From Streptomyces diastatochromogenes (lineage in GTDB: Bacteria; Actinomycetota; Actinomycetes; Streptomycetales; Streptomycetaceae), in the NCBI RefSeq assembly GCF_002242805.1, contig NZ_MCGQ01000020.1, positions 186,227-250,226 on the forward strand: a stretch of DNA of 64,000 nt, written 5' to 3'. The position numbers and the translations under genes are program-made. Below the pieces are notes generated by a model that saw nothing but the letters and a program-made list of their open reading frames with translations, had not been told where the DNA came from and ran no database searches. This document shows positions 34,638-43,793 of this stretch, piece by piece (position 1 is the first letter of the stretch; each line of letters opens with the position of its first letter).

Positions 34638-35190
34638 GAGGCCAAGGCTACCGGTGTCGGCTCCCGCGTCACGACTCACTATTGCGACTCGCGCCTTACG
34701 TGCCGTTATGGGGCAATTGCGCAGAGTGTCGAGCGGCGTCAATAAAAGCCGTCTCATTCCCTGGGACGGGGCAGCCGGCCGATCCCTGGTTGACTGGATT
34801 CCCTTGTGGAGAGCGGCACTTGGCGGGGACGTTGTCCACAGGAATCCACACGCCGGGGAGAGTTATCCACAGGCTGTGCGGAAAGTCTGTGGACTTCGGA
34901 ATTGATCACTCCGGAAGTTCCGGCCGGACTGAAGAATTCCCGGTTCAAACAGGGGTGACACCCACTTTCGGGTGGAAAGGGGTCGCTCCAAAAGATGAAC
35001 CAAAGGAAACGAGTGGACGAAGGGTGACCTGCCGGACGGTGGCCGCATCTGGGACGTCCAGGGCGATTTGTCGACCAGATGGCACTGCCTTGTCGACTTG
35101 TCCCCAGGTCGAGAAGCGGACCTGTGGATAACTTCTGTGGATAACGAAGATATGCAGGTATGACTGGCCGGAAGCAGCCTGCGAGCGGTT
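34638..35190. other. serS-pheA intergenic region holding a DnaA-box cluster
   Basis: A 553-base gap of lower GC. It has exact DnaA boxes TTGTCCACA (34832-34840), TTATCCACA (34863-34871), TGTGGATAA (35123-35131) and TGTGGATAA (35136-35144), with weaker GAATCCACA (34842-34850) and TGTGGACTT (34888-34896). No credible gene is seen. From memory, a titrating DnaA-box cluster (D78) was described near S. coelicolor oriC, and this may be its counterpart. Confidence 0.75.
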
Positions 35191-36123
35191 CTAGAACCGG
35201 CCGTCCTGGCAGCGGGCCACCCAGTCGGCGGCCCCCACGAACTCCTCGTCCGAGGTCCCCGGCAGGGTGGCCCGGGCCTCGCCCGGCTTGATGTCCGCGC
35301 GCGGGTAGGAGCCGAGGAAACGAACCTGCAGGCAGATCCGCTTCAGCCCCATCAGCGCCTCGGCCACCCGCCGGTCGGAGATATGGCCCTCGGCGTCGAT
35401 GCAGAAGCAGTAGTTGCCGATACCGGCGCCGGTCGGCCGGGACTGCAGCAGCATCAGGTTGATGCCGCGGGTGGCGAACTCGCCGAGCAGGTCGCGCAGG
35501 GCACCGGGGTGGTCGTCCCGCTGCCACAGCACCACCGAGGTCTTGTCGGCACCGCTCGGTGCGGCGGGCCGGGCCGGACGGCCGACCAGCACGAACCGGG
35601 TCTGCGCGTTCTCCGCGTCGTGGATCCCGGTCTCCAGGGCCGTGAGGCCGTACCGCGCGGCCGCGAACTCGCCCGCGAACGCGGCGTCGTACTGGCCCTC
35701 CTGGACCAGCCGCGCGGCGTCCGCGTTGGAGGCGGCCGACTCCCAGTGGACGTCCGGGAGGTTCTTCTTGAGCCAGTTGCGGACCTGCGGCTGGGCGGCC
35801 GGATGCGCGGAGACCGTCTTGATGTCGGACAGCTCGGTGCCCGGCCGGACCAGCAGCGCGAAGGTGATCGACAGCAGCACCTCGCGGTAGATCATCAGCG
35901 GCTCGCCCGCGACCAGCTCGTCCAGGGTGGTGGTGATGCCGCCCTCAACCGAGTTCTCGATCGGCACGAACGCGGCCTCGGCCTCGCCGGCCCGCACCGC
36001 GTCCAGCGCGGACTGCACCGAGACGTACGGGATCAGCTCGCGGGTGGCCGCCTCCGGAAGCGTGCGCAGGGCGACTTCGGTGAAGGTGCCTTCGGGACCG
36101 AGATACGCATAGCTCGCTGGCAT
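35191..36123 (-). CDS. pheA: Prephenate dehydratase
   Basis: A 310-residue enzyme converting prephenate to phenylpyruvate in phenylalanine synthesis. The catalytic domain shows LGPEGTFTEVA and PIENSVEGGITTTLDEL; the threonine before RFVL (AQTRFVLVG) is the usual active-site residue. The C-terminal ACT domain has LLQSRPTGAGIGNYCF, where the common allosteric motif ESRP appears as QSRP. Stand-alone dehydratase without chorismate mutase, as in other actinobacteria. Confidence 0.95.
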   Translation of the reverse strand: MPASYAYLGPEGTFTEVALRTLPEAATRELIPYVSVQSALDAVRAGEAEAAFVPIENSVEGGITTTLDELVAGEPLMIYREVLLSITFALLVRPGTELSDIKTVSAHPAAQPQVRNWLKKNLPDVHWESAASNADAARLVQEGQYDAAFAGEFAAARYGLTALETGIHDAENAQTRFVLVGRPARPAAPSGADKTSVVLWQRDDHPGALRDLLGEFATRGINLMLLQSRPTGAGIGNYCFCIDAEGHISDRRVAEALMGLKRICLQVRFLGSYPRADIKPGEARATLPGTSDEEFVGAADWVARCQDGRF

Positions 36124-36204
36124 GTCCTCACCCTAATGGGCGCTGACGAACGCGTCCCCCGTGTCTCATGGAAGCCACCCGACCGGGTGGTTTGGAACCC
36201 GGAA

Positions 36205-37488
36205 TCACCCCTCCAGCAGCCGCTGCCCCACGTACTCTCCGTCGGCCGCGCCCCCGGGCACCGCGAACAGACCGCTCGACTCGTGCCGGATGTACTTCGA
36301 CAGCGCGTCCCCGCGGTCGAGCTTGCGCTGCACCGGTACGAAGCCGCGCAGCGGGTCCGCCTGCCAGCACACGAACAGCAGCCCGGCGTCCGGCGTCCCG
36401 TCCGCGTCGATGCCGTCGTGGAAGGAGAACGGGCGCCGCAGCATGGCCGCGCCGCCGTTGCGGTCGGGCCGGGTGATCCGGGCATGGGCGTTGATCGGGA
36501 CGACGTACTCGCCCTTGGCGTCGGCCTTGTCCAGGTCCATCGGGGTCGTCTCGGTGCCCCCGGACAGCGGCGCCCCGTCGGCCTTCCGCCGCCCGATGAC
36601 CGCCTCCTGGGCCGTGAGCGACAGCTTCTCCCAGTCGTCGAGGAGCATCCGGATACGGCGTACGACGGCGTAGGAGCCGTTCGCCATCCACGCGGGTTCA
36701 CCCGAGGCGGGCACGAAGATCCGCTGGTCGAAGTCGGCGTCGGCCGGCTTGGGGTTGCGGGTGCCGTCGATCTGGCCCATGAGGTTGCGGGCCGTCATGG
36801 GGCGGGCGGTGGCGCCAGGGGTGCGGTTGAAGCCGTTCATCTGCCAGCGGACCCGGGCCGCGCTGCCGGCGTCCTTCTGGATCGCGCGCAGCGCGTGAAA
36901 GGCGACCAGAGCGTCGTCGGCGCCGATCTGCACCCACAGGTCGCCGTCGCTGCGTGCCTTGTCGAGCTGGTCGGAGGAGAAGTCGGGCAGCGGGTCGAGG
37001 GCGCCGGGGCGCTGCTTCTCCAGACCGGTCCGCCCGAAGAAGCTGTGGCCGAAGCCGAAGGTGATCGTCAGCGCGGACGGGCCCGCGTCCCGGGCCACAT
37101 CGGTGTCGTCGTGCGGCGCCGCCTCACCCGCCATGAGCCGCTCGGCCGTCGCCGACCAGCGGCGCAGCAGGGCCGCCGCCTCCTTGCGGCCCGCGCCCGC
37201 CGCCAGGTCGAAGGCGACGAGATGGCCGCGGGCCTGCAGTCCCTCGGTGATGCCGGGCTGATGTTTCCCGTGAAACATCGCCCGTTCGGAGCCCACCGAG
37301 GTCAGCGGAGTGGCCGGGGCGGGCGCGGCCGCGTATCCCGCGGCTCCGCCGGCCGCGCCGAGCACGAGCCCGGTGGCCCCGGCGGTGCCGATCAGCGCGC
37401 GCCGGGAGATGCCGTGGCCGCCGTCGGCAGCGGGCTTCCGCACGGCGGACTCGGGCGTGCGGGCCTGGGGAAGGGACTGGTCGGGCAT
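36205..37488 (-). CDS. Tat-exported dye-decolourising peroxidase (DtpA/EfeB type)
   Basis: A 427-residue DyP-type heme peroxidase. A twin-arginine signal SRRALIGTAGATG lies at about 28-40. The DyP signature GQIDGTRNP gives the distal aspartate, and the heme-ligand histidine is probably in SKYIRHESSGLF. In S. lividans a homologous peroxidase (DtpA) works with Sco and PCu(A)C in copper-dependent maturation of a radical oxidase. It is the last gene of the minus-strand copper cluster. A parS-like site lies near codon 75. Confidence 0.88.
   Translation of the reverse strand: MPDQSLPQARTPESAVRKPAADGGHGISRRALIGTAGATGLVLGAAGGAAGYAAAPAPATPLTSVGSERAMFHGKHQPGITEGLQARGHLVAFDLAAGAGRKEAAALLRRWSATAERLMAGEAAPHDDTDVARDAGPSALTITFGFGHSFFGRTGLEKQRPGALDPLPDFSSDQLDKARSDGDLWVQIGADDALVAFHALRAIQKDAGSAARVRWQMNGFNRTPGATARPMTARNLMGQIDGTRNPKPADADFDQRIFVPASGEPAWMANGSYAVVRRIRMLLDDWEKLSLTAQEAVIGRRKADGAPLSGGTETTPMDLDKADAKGEYVVPINAHARITRPDRNGGAAMLRRPFSFHDGIDADGTPDAGLLFVCWQADPLRGFVPVQRKLDRGDALSKYIRHESSGLFAVPGGAADGEYVGQRLLEG
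37263..37276. other. parS: parS-like site (1 mismatch) within the DyP gene
   Basis: GTTTCCCGTGAAAC, one mismatch to GTTTCACGTGAAAC in the central core; it encodes part of MFHGKHQ on the minus strand. Confidence 0.5.
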
Positions 37489-37496
37489 GGTGGGGT

Positions 37497-39410
37497 TCAG
37501 CCGATCTGCGCGTTCTTGGAGACGGTCACCTGGTCGATGTCGGAGGTCCGCACGGTCACGGCGATCTTCCAGTCGCCCGCCATGGGGATCTGCACGCTGC
37601 TCGCCGTCCAGTGGCCGGTGGTGATGTGGTCGGGGGTCACCGGAAGCGGCCCGATCTTCTTCTCCGTGAGGGTGAAGGCGACCTTCACCTCGGGGATGTC
37701 GAAGGCGCGTCCGTTGGGCCGCTGGACGTAGACGTGCATCTCGTTGCCGCCCACGCGCGCGGGGTCGAGGTCGAGCCGCACGAGGCCCTTGCCGTCGGTG
37801 CCCCCGGTGTCGAAGGGCATGTCCAGGGTCAGCGCGCCGGACGAGGACGACGACGAGGAGGAGCTGGAGGACGACGAGGTGGCCGCCTTGGCCTCCTGCT
37901 CGGTGCGGCCCGGCTCGGTCTGGGTCAGCCAGGTGGTGACGGCGAGCAGTACGACCGCGACGCCCGCCTCGGCGAGCACCGAGCGGCGCAGACCGAAGCG
38001 GTTGGCGTCGGCGTCCCGCAGCCGCTTCTGCCGGGCGGCGTCCGCCACGGCCCGCTGCCGGGCGAGCTGGGCGGCGCGCTTGCCGTCACCGGAGGCGGCA
38101 CCCTTGCCGGCGGTCTTGGACGCGGAGACGTGCTCCTTCTCGCGCTGCTTGGCCTTCTTGGCGGCGACCGTGTCCGTGATGTCGGTGAGCCGTCCCGTCC
38201 AGCGCCGCGAGATCCACGCGATGCCCACCAGCAGCGCCACCAGCCCGATCTTGACCAGCAGCAGCTGTCCGTACCGGGTCTCGGTGAACGCCGACCAGGA
38301 GCCGAGCTGACGCCAGGACTGGTAGGTGCCGGTCGCGACCAGGGTGAGGACGGAGCCGAACGCGAGGCGGGAGAACCGGTGGACGGCGGCGGCCTCGATC
38401 GGCGTGTCCGCGGGTGCCCGGTACAGGGCGACGAGCAGGGCGGTCAGGCCGCCCAGCCAGGCGGCGACGGCCAGCAGGTGGAGGACGTCGACGGGCATGG
38501 CGATGCCCGGCTGGAGCCCGGTGGAGGCGTGCTCGGCCATGGCCCAGCTCGCCGCGAGCCCGGCGGCCACGACCACCCCGCCGATCGCGAGCCCGAAGGT
38601 CAGGTCCCGCTTCTCCTCGGCCTCCTCGCGCCGGTTGTAGGCGCCGAAGAGGACGGCGATGAACAGCGCGGCGGCGGCGAGCAGCAGCAGCCGGGAGACC
38701 AGCGCGGCGCCGGCCTTGGTCTGCAGCACCTGGCCGAGCAGGTCGAGATCGAAGACGTCGCCGAACTTCCCGGAGGAGGTGTAGGAGCCGCGCAGGAGCA
38801 GCAGCCACAGGGTGGCCGCGGTGAGCGCGAGCCAGCCGCCGACCACGAGCCGCTGCAGGGCCCGTACGCCCGAGCCGCGCTGCCAGCAGGCCAGCACGAA
38901 GGCGGCGCCGCCCGCGAGCACGATGAAGCCGGCGTACGAGACGTACCGCCCGAACCCGTAGAGCCAGCCGACGACCCCGCCGCCCGCCGCGGTCCCGACG
39001 CCGGAGACGACGGTCTGCGAGGGCGCGCCGATGGAGAAGGTGTAGGCGCCGGAGACGGGGTGGCTGTCCGCCGAGACGACCTGGTAGGCGACCGTGTAGG
39101 TGCCCTTGGCGAGGCCGCTCTTGAGTTGCACGGCGTAGGTCGTGCCGCTCAGGTTGGTGGGCGAGCCGACCTCGACCTTCTTGCCCTTGGGGTCGAGGAC
39201 CTGCAGCGAGTCGTCGTTCATGGCCACCTTCTCGGAGAAGGTGAGCGACACCTGGGTGGGCGCCTTGTCGACCACCACCCCCTGCGCGGGGTCGCTGCCG
39301 GTGAGCGCGGCATGCGCGGAGGCCGGTCCGGCGCCCGCGAGCAGCGCGCCGGTGACGGCGAGGAGCAGCAGCACCAGGGTCCGCAGGCGGGGGGCGATGG
39401 TCCGGGTCAA
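37497..39410 (-). CDS. CopC-CopD-YtkA fusion copper protein
   Basis: A 637-residue fusion. Residues 1-32 are a signal peptide ending ASAHAAL, leaving the CopC copper-binding N-terminal histidine. Residues about 33-125 are the CopC domain; about 155-400 are eight hydrophobic helices of the CopD type; about 410-480 are a Lys/Arg/Ala-rich cytoplasmic stretch; one more helix follows; a run of 14 serines leads to an extracytoplasmic YtkA-like domain (about 530-637). It probably binds and moves copper across the membrane. The DyP gene starts 8 bases after it. Confidence 0.85.
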   Translation of the reverse strand: MTRTIAPRLRTLVLLLLAVTGALLAGAGPASAHAALTGSDPAQGVVVDKAPTQVSLTFSEKVAMNDDSLQVLDPKGKKVEVGSPTNLSGTTYAVQLKSGLAKGTYTVAYQVVSADSHPVSGAYTFSIGAPSQTVVSGVGTAAGGGVVGWLYGFGRYVSYAGFIVLAGGAAFVLACWQRGSGVRALQRLVVGGWLALTAATLWLLLLRGSYTSSGKFGDVFDLDLLGQVLQTKAGAALVSRLLLLAAAALFIAVLFGAYNRREEAEEKRDLTFGLAIGGVVVAAGLAASWAMAEHASTGLQPGIAMPVDVLHLLAVAAWLGGLTALLVALYRAPADTPIEAAAVHRFSRLAFGSVLTLVATGTYQSWRQLGSWSAFTETRYGQLLLVKIGLVALLVGIAWISRRWTGRLTDITDTVAAKKAKQREKEHVSASKTAGKGAASGDGKRAAQLARQRAVADAARQKRLRDADANRFGLRRSVLAEAGVAVVLLAVTTWLTQTEPGRTEQEAKAATSSSSSSSSSSSSSGALTLDMPFDTGGTDGKGLVRLDLDPARVGGNEMHVYVQRPNGRAFDIPEVKVAFTLTEKKIGPLPVTPDHITTGHWTASSVQIPMAGDWKIAVTVRTSDIDQVTVSKNAQIG

Positions 39411-39423
39411 GGTGGTCCCTCCC

Positions 39424-39879
39424 TCAGTGGCCGGTCGACGGGTTGTACGTGGCGGACTCCACCGGCATCTCGACGGTGAGGGGCCCGGACTTGGCGAAGG
39501 TGAGCTTCAGGGTGACCTTCTGCCCCTGCTCCGGCTTGTGCTTCAGCTTCTCGAACATCAGATGGTTGCCGCCGCTTTTGAACACGAGTTGACCATGCGC
39601 CGGGACGGCGAAGGAGGTCTTCTCCTCCATGGACCCGCCGACGGTGCTGTGCATGGTGATCTGGCCGGCGACGTCGCTGGTGACCGAGGTCAGCTCGTCC
39701 TTCGTGCCGCCCTTGTTGGTGATCGTCAGGAACCCTGCGGCCATGTCGGCGGAGACCGGCTGGGGCATGTAGGACGCGCTCACGGACAGGTCGGCCTTCG
39801 AGGAGCCGGAGCCGGTGCCGCAGCCCGCGAGGGTGAGGGCGCCCGCCAGCGCGGCGGCGGTCAGAACGGCACGCCTCAC
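39424..39879 (-). CDS. PCu(A)C copper chaperone lipoprotein
   Basis: A 151-residue lipoprotein. GTG 39879 begins a signal peptide with lipobox LTLAGC. The copper motif H(M)x10Mx21HxM is seen as ITMHSTVGGSM followed by GNHLMF. It delivers Cu(I) to Sco or the CuA centre of cytochrome oxidase. It overlaps the sco stop (GTGA), so the two are co-translated; in S. lividans the equivalent is EcuC. Confidence 0.9.
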   Translation of the reverse strand: MRRAVLTAAALAGALTLAGCGTGSGSSKADLSVSASYMPQPVSADMAAGFLTITNKGGTKDELTSVTSDVAGQITMHSTVGGSMEEKTSFAVPAHGQLVFKSGGNHLMFEKLKHKPEQGQKVTLKLTFAKSGPLTVEMPVESATYNPSTGH

Positions 39880-40529
39880 GGCTTGGCTCCCTTGACGAGC
39901 TTCGGCAGGTCCTTGGTGTAGTCGTCGACCGTGGCGTCCTCGCCGTAGAGGACGTAACCCCCGTCGGTCTTCGGGGAGAACGCGATGACCTGGGTGCCGT
40001 GCACCGAGACGACCTTGCCGTTCTTGTCCTTCTTCGTCGGCTCGATGGAGATGCCGAGGGAGCGGGCGCCGGCCTGGATGGTGGAGAAGTCGCCGGTCAG
40101 GCCGATGAACTGGGGGTCGATGCCCTTGAGCCACTTGCCCAGCTCGGCGGGGGTGTCACGGTCGGGGTCGGTGGTGACGAAGACGACCCTGAGGTTGTCC
40201 TGCTCGGCCTTGGGCAGCGCCTGCTTGGCGACGGCGATGTTGCTCATCGTCGTCGGGCAGATGTCGGGGCAGTGCGTGTAACCGAAGTAGACCAGGGTCG
40301 GGTGGCCCTTGGTCTCGGCGCGCAGGTCGTACTTCTTGCCGTGCGTGTCGGTGAGGACCAGGTCCGGCTTCTCGAACGGCTGGTCGAGGATGGTCGCGGC
40401 CTTGCCCGAGTCGGTCTCCTCGGACACGACGGAGACGGGCGACTTGCCGTCGTCACCGCTGCCGCAGGCGGAGAGGGTCAGGGTGGCGGCGGCGAGCAGC
40501 GCGGCCGCGGCGAACGTCTTCTTGCGCAT
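39876..40529 (-). CDS. sco: Sco/SenC copper chaperone lipoprotein
   Basis: A 217-residue thioredoxin-fold lipoprotein with lipobox LTLSAC. The copper site CPDICP (two cysteines) and the distal histidine in VVSVHGTQVIAF are intact. Sco inserts copper into cytochrome c oxidase subunit II and in S. lividans also influences development. Start ATG 40529 (MRKKTFAAAAL). Confidence 0.93.
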   Translation of the reverse strand: MRKKTFAAAALLAAATLTLSACGSGDDGKSPVSVVSEETDSGKAATILDQPFEKPDLVLTDTHGKKYDLRAETKGHPTLVYFGYTHCPDICPTTMSNIAVAKQALPKAEQDNLRVVFVTTDPDRDTPAELGKWLKGIDPQFIGLTGDFSTIQAGARSLGISIEPTKKDKNGKVVSVHGTQVIAFSPKTDGGYVLYGEDATVDDYTKDLPKLVKGAKP

Positions 40530-40619
40530 AGAGAAATGTCCCAGATGTGAGAACTCCGGCGCGCACCGGGGTCGTACGACAGCCTCGCACGACCCCTGGC
40601 GCACACGTGGAACGGTGGG

Positions 40620-41354
40620 TCAGGCGGTCCGGCGGCGGCCGGCGAGGACGCCGTAGGCCACGCCCGCGACACCGATGACGATGCCGACCACGCCGAGCAC
40701 GCGCGCGGTGGTGTCGCTGCCGCTCTTCGCGTCCTCGTCGGCGGCGGCCGTCGTCTCGTTCTTGGCGTCGGTCTTGTCGGAGGCGTCCTCGGCGGTCGAG
40801 GTGCCGTGGTGGTCACCGGTGGCGGCGGCCAGCTCCAGCACCGGGGCCGGGTTCTCCGGCTCCTCCTGGCCGTCCTTCTGCACCTCGATCCAGCGCACGA
40901 CCTCCTTGTTGGAGTACGTCTGGATGGCCTTGAACACGAGCTGGTCGGTGTCCTCGGGCAGGGCGCCGACCGAGAGCGGGAACTTCTGGAAGTAGCCGGG
41001 CTGGATGCCGTCGCCGTCAGCGGTCCAGGTGACCTTGGTGACGGCCTCGTCGATCTTCTCGCCGTGCATGGTCAGCGGCTTGGCCAGCTTGGACTTGGTG
41101 ACCTCGATCTTCCAGCCCTGGATCGGCTCCGGCATCACGGAGGCCAGCGGGTGGTCGGCGGGGAAGTTCACCTCGACCTTGGTGGTCGAGGCCTTGTCGC
41201 GCTCGTTGGGGACCTTGAAGTCGACGACCGCGTAGCCGCCCTTGGCCGCGGTGCCCTCGGGCTGCACGCTGACGTGTGCGAAGGCGGGGGCGGAGACGGC
41301 GAGGACGGCCGTGCCCGCGACGGCGGTGGCGGCGGCGATACGAGAAGCCTTCAT
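40620..41354 (-). CDS. YcnI-family copper-binding membrane-anchored protein
   Basis: A 244-residue protein: signal peptide ending PAFAHVSV, so the mature protein starts with histidine, the ligand of the YcnI (DUF1775) copper site. The conserved core includes VVDFKVPNERDKA and GWKIEV. An acidic Thr/Lys linker leads to a single C-terminal helix (VVGIVIGVAGVAYGV) and an RRR stop-transfer tail. It lies upstream of sco with a 90-base gap. Confidence 0.88.
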   Translation of the reverse strand: MKASRIAAATAVAGTAVLAVSAPAFAHVSVQPEGTAAKGGYAVVDFKVPNERDKASTTKVEVNFPADHPLASVMPEPIQGWKIEVTKSKLAKPLTMHGEKIDEAVTKVTWTADGDGIQPGYFQKFPLSVGALPEDTDQLVFKAIQTYSNKEVVRWIEVQKDGQEEPENPAPVLELAAATGDHHGTSTAEDASDKTDAKNETTAAADEDAKSGSDTTARVLGVVGIVIGVAGVAYGVLAGRRRTA

Positions 41355-41530
41355 GGCAGGGAGCACTCCACTCCGAGTGAGTTCCGGTGGTGATCGGGAG
41401 TACGCGTGCGTGTGGCGGTACCACTCGGGGTGCCACGGGTCGATGTGCGCACGCGCGCGTGCCGCGCGACGGCGGCCGCTCCCGACCGGCTCTCCGTTTC
41501 CGGCTCCGGTGGTGTGGTGGTCGCGTCGCG

Positions 41531-42358
41531 TCAGGCGGCGAGGAGGAACGCGGCGGCGGGCGGGCCGCGCCGGATCACCGTGTGCTGGAGCGCGGTGGTG
41601 TGCGGGGCGGGCACCTCGTCCCGGGCGGTACGACGGCCCCGCGGGCCGGGCTCGGCCGCGGGCAGCAGCCCGGCCCACAGGGCGTGCGCCAGTGCGAGCG
41701 CCCCGCGCAGGGATCGTACGAGCGCCCCCTCCGCGACTCCGTGCGCCGACAGCTCGATCAGCCGCAGCACGGCCAGGTCGCCGCGGCGCAGCAGCCAGCC
41801 GGCGGCGACGGCCGCGAGGACGTGGCCGAGCAGCATCGGCAGGGAGGGCAGCAACGACACCGAGGAACCGGTGGTGTCGGCCATGTGGTGCATGGTCGGT
41901 GTGGCGCCCACGGCCCGGCCGGAGGAGTCGATGAGGTGCGCGTCGACCAGGAGCCGGTAGGCGTGCCCGGGGGTGAGCGCGGCGGGGCTGGACCCGCACA
42001 CGAGCCGGGCGGCCCGCTCGACGAGCGCGCCGCTGCTCAGCGACCCGTCCGCCGAGCCCATCGACATCGCGCCGGTCGCCCCGTCCTGCCCCAGCCCGAA
42101 CAGCGTGTGCAGCACGGTCTGGCCGAGTGCGAGGAGCGCGGCGATGCCGGGCAGCGAGCGCTGCCGCCCGGCGAGCGGTGCCACGAGCAGCAGGGAGCCC
42201 AGGAACCCCGCGCCGAGCGTCCACAGGGGAACGCGCGCGCAGGAGGCCAGTGTGTGCCCGGCCGCGGCCAGCGCGACACAGACCGCGGCGAACACCGCGG
42301 CCCGCAGGAACCGGAGCCCGGCTCCGGGGCGCGCCGTGCGCGGGTGGGGGGCAGTCAT
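41531..42358 (-). CDS. Multi-pass membrane protein of the copper cluster
   Basis: A 275-residue protein with about six hydrophobic helices. Met/His-rich extracytoplasmic stretches (MSMGSADG, TPTMHHMADTTG) suggest copper contact. Such a gene commonly precedes ycnI and copC/copD-type genes in Streptomyces. No named family is certain. It is the first gene of the minus-strand cluster; a 176-base gap to ycnI may hold a second promoter. Confidence 0.75.
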   Translation of the reverse strand: MTAPHPRTARPGAGLRFLRAAVFAAVCVALAAAGHTLASCARVPLWTLGAGFLGSLLLVAPLAGRQRSLPGIAALLALGQTVLHTLFGLGQDGATGAMSMGSADGSLSSGALVERAARLVCGSSPAALTPGHAYRLLVDAHLIDSSGRAVGATPTMHHMADTTGSSVSLLPSLPMLLGHVLAAVAAGWLLRRGDLAVLRLIELSAHGVAEGALVRSLRGALALAHALWAGLLPAAEPGPRGRRTARDEVPAPHTTALQHTVIRRGPPAAAFLLAA

Positions 42359-42611
42359 GGCGGCCTCATCATCGCACTGGCCTTACCCGCTCCCTACGGC
42401 AGGGCGCGGGATTCCGCCCCGGCGAAAGACCGGCGGGAAGATCACCGAAACGAATGGAAGATCATCCTCCGCCCGAGACCGTGCCCACATACACCGATTC
42501 CTCCCGGGACACATCGACCGTATGGGCGGAGTCACGTCAACGGAGTGCTTACAGCCGGGCACGGGCGGCAATAGGTACTGGTATGTCGAGCCGCGGCCAG
42601 GAGGCTGGAGC

Positions 42612-43058
42612 ATGAGCATCTGGTGGTCACTCCATCTGCGGCGCGAGGCTGCGAGCGTTCCGCTCGCCCGGCGGCTGCTGATCGGCACGATGGAGACGGC
42701 GGGCGTCGACCCGGATGTCTCCTACGACCTGTCCGTCGCCCTCAGCGAGGCCTGCGCGAACGCGGTCGAGCACGGCGGGTACGGCTCGCGTGACGGCCGC
42801 TCGGAGGCCTACCGGGTGACCGCCTACCTCGACGGCGAGAAGTGCCGGATCGAGGTGGCCGACTCCGGGCCCGGGTTCACCCGCACCCAGGACATCAGAC
42901 CGGCCCGCACGGACGCCGAGCACGGCCGCGGGCTCTGTCTGATCCGGGAACTCGCCGATCACGTGCACATCGGCGCCAAGCCGGGCCGGGGCGGGACGGT
43001 GGTGAGCTTCGACAAGATGCTCAAGTGGAAGAAAGATCCTTCCCTGCTTACGGCATGA
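42612..43058 (+). CDS. Anti-sigma/serine kinase-type ATP-binding protein
   Basis: A 148-residue HATPase of the RsbW/SpoIIAB type. N-box SEACANAVEHG, G1 box VADSGPGF and G2 box HGRGLCLIRELAD are present. Such proteins bind a sigma factor or phosphorylate an anti-sigma antagonist. No partner gene is adjacent; the PP2C phosphatase at 48709-50145 is the nearest possible one. ATG 42612 follows GGAGG. Confidence 0.88.
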   Translation: MSIWWSLHLRREAASVPLARRLLIGTMETAGVDPDVSYDLSVALSEACANAVEHGGYGSRDGRSEAYRVTAYLDGEKCRIEVADSGPGFTRTQDIRPARTDAEHGRGLCLIRELADHVHIGAKPGRGGTVVSFDKMLKWKKDPSLLTA

Positions 43059-43096
43059 CGGTCCCTCTATTGGGTCCGCGCGGCTAGGGTGCGCGC

Positions 43097-43675
43097 ATGC
43101 ATGGCAGAGACATGGATCTGAAGAACGAGGAAATAGCGCACGGAGTGATCCTGCGCCCCCTCGCCGCGGCCGATGCTTTCGCGCTCGCCTCCGCTTATAC
43201 CGAGAACCGTAAACACCTGGAACCGTGGGAGCCGGTCAGACCGGAATCCTTCTTCACCGCCGAGGGGCAGGCGGAGCGCATCGACGGGCTGCTGCGGCAC
43301 TTCACCGAGGGTGCCGTGGTGCCGTGGGTGTTCGAGGATCCGGACGGCCGGATCGTAGGGGCGATCACCCTGTCCGGTATTTCGCACGGCCCTTTCTGCA
43401 GTTCCTATCTCGGGTACTGGGTCGCCGCCGACCAGCAGAACAAGGGGCTGGCCAGCTCTGCCGTGGAGCAGGTCTGCCGCATCGCCCGGGACACGATCGG
43501 GCTGCACCGGATCGAGGCGTCCACGCTGACGGACAACACCGGTTCGCAGCGGGTTCTGGCGAAATGCGGATTCAAAGCGATCGGACTCGCTCCCGATTAC
43601 CTGCACATCAACGGGGAATGGCGGGACTGCCGGCTCTTCCAGCGTGTGCTGCACGACCACGCTCCGGTCCCGTAA
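43097..43675 (+). CDS. GNAT-family N-acetyltransferase (RimJ/RimL-like)
   Basis: A 192-residue protein with ILRPLAAADAFALA at the start of the fold, the acetyl-CoA loop region VAADQQNKGLASSAVEQV, and the C-terminal IEASTLTDNTGSQRVLAKCGF. This pattern is that of RimJ/RimL acetyltransferases acting on protein N-termini or small amines. It lies 38 bases after the ATPase gene; co-transcription is likely. Confidence 0.88.
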   Translation: MHGRDMDLKNEEIAHGVILRPLAAADAFALASAYTENRKHLEPWEPVRPESFFTAEGQAERIDGLLRHFTEGAVVPWVFEDPDGRIVGAITLSGISHGPFCSSYLGYWVAADQQNKGLASSAVEQVCRIARDTIGLHRIEASTLTDNTGSQRVLAKCGFKAIGLAPDYLHINGEWRDCRLFQRVLHDHAPVP

Positions 43676-43793
43676 GGGCGTGTTTTCGCCTGAGGGCGCG
43701 TTTTCGGCCTTTTCTCCGGCTTCCCTGCCTTCACAGCACTTTCCCAGGTCATGCCCATCGGACTGACAAGCGGTGTTCCTAACTTCCTCGGCC

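Noticed and set aside
34638..35190. The serS-pheA gap as the replication origin itself
   Set aside because: Too few DnaA boxes and no dnaA or dnaN genes beside it; Streptomyces oriC has about twenty boxes between those genes.
35383..39479. Long plus-strand frames opposite pheA, the DyP gene and copCD
   Set aside because: Real genes on the other strand have signal peptides and catalytic motifs; the plus frames lack any family pattern.
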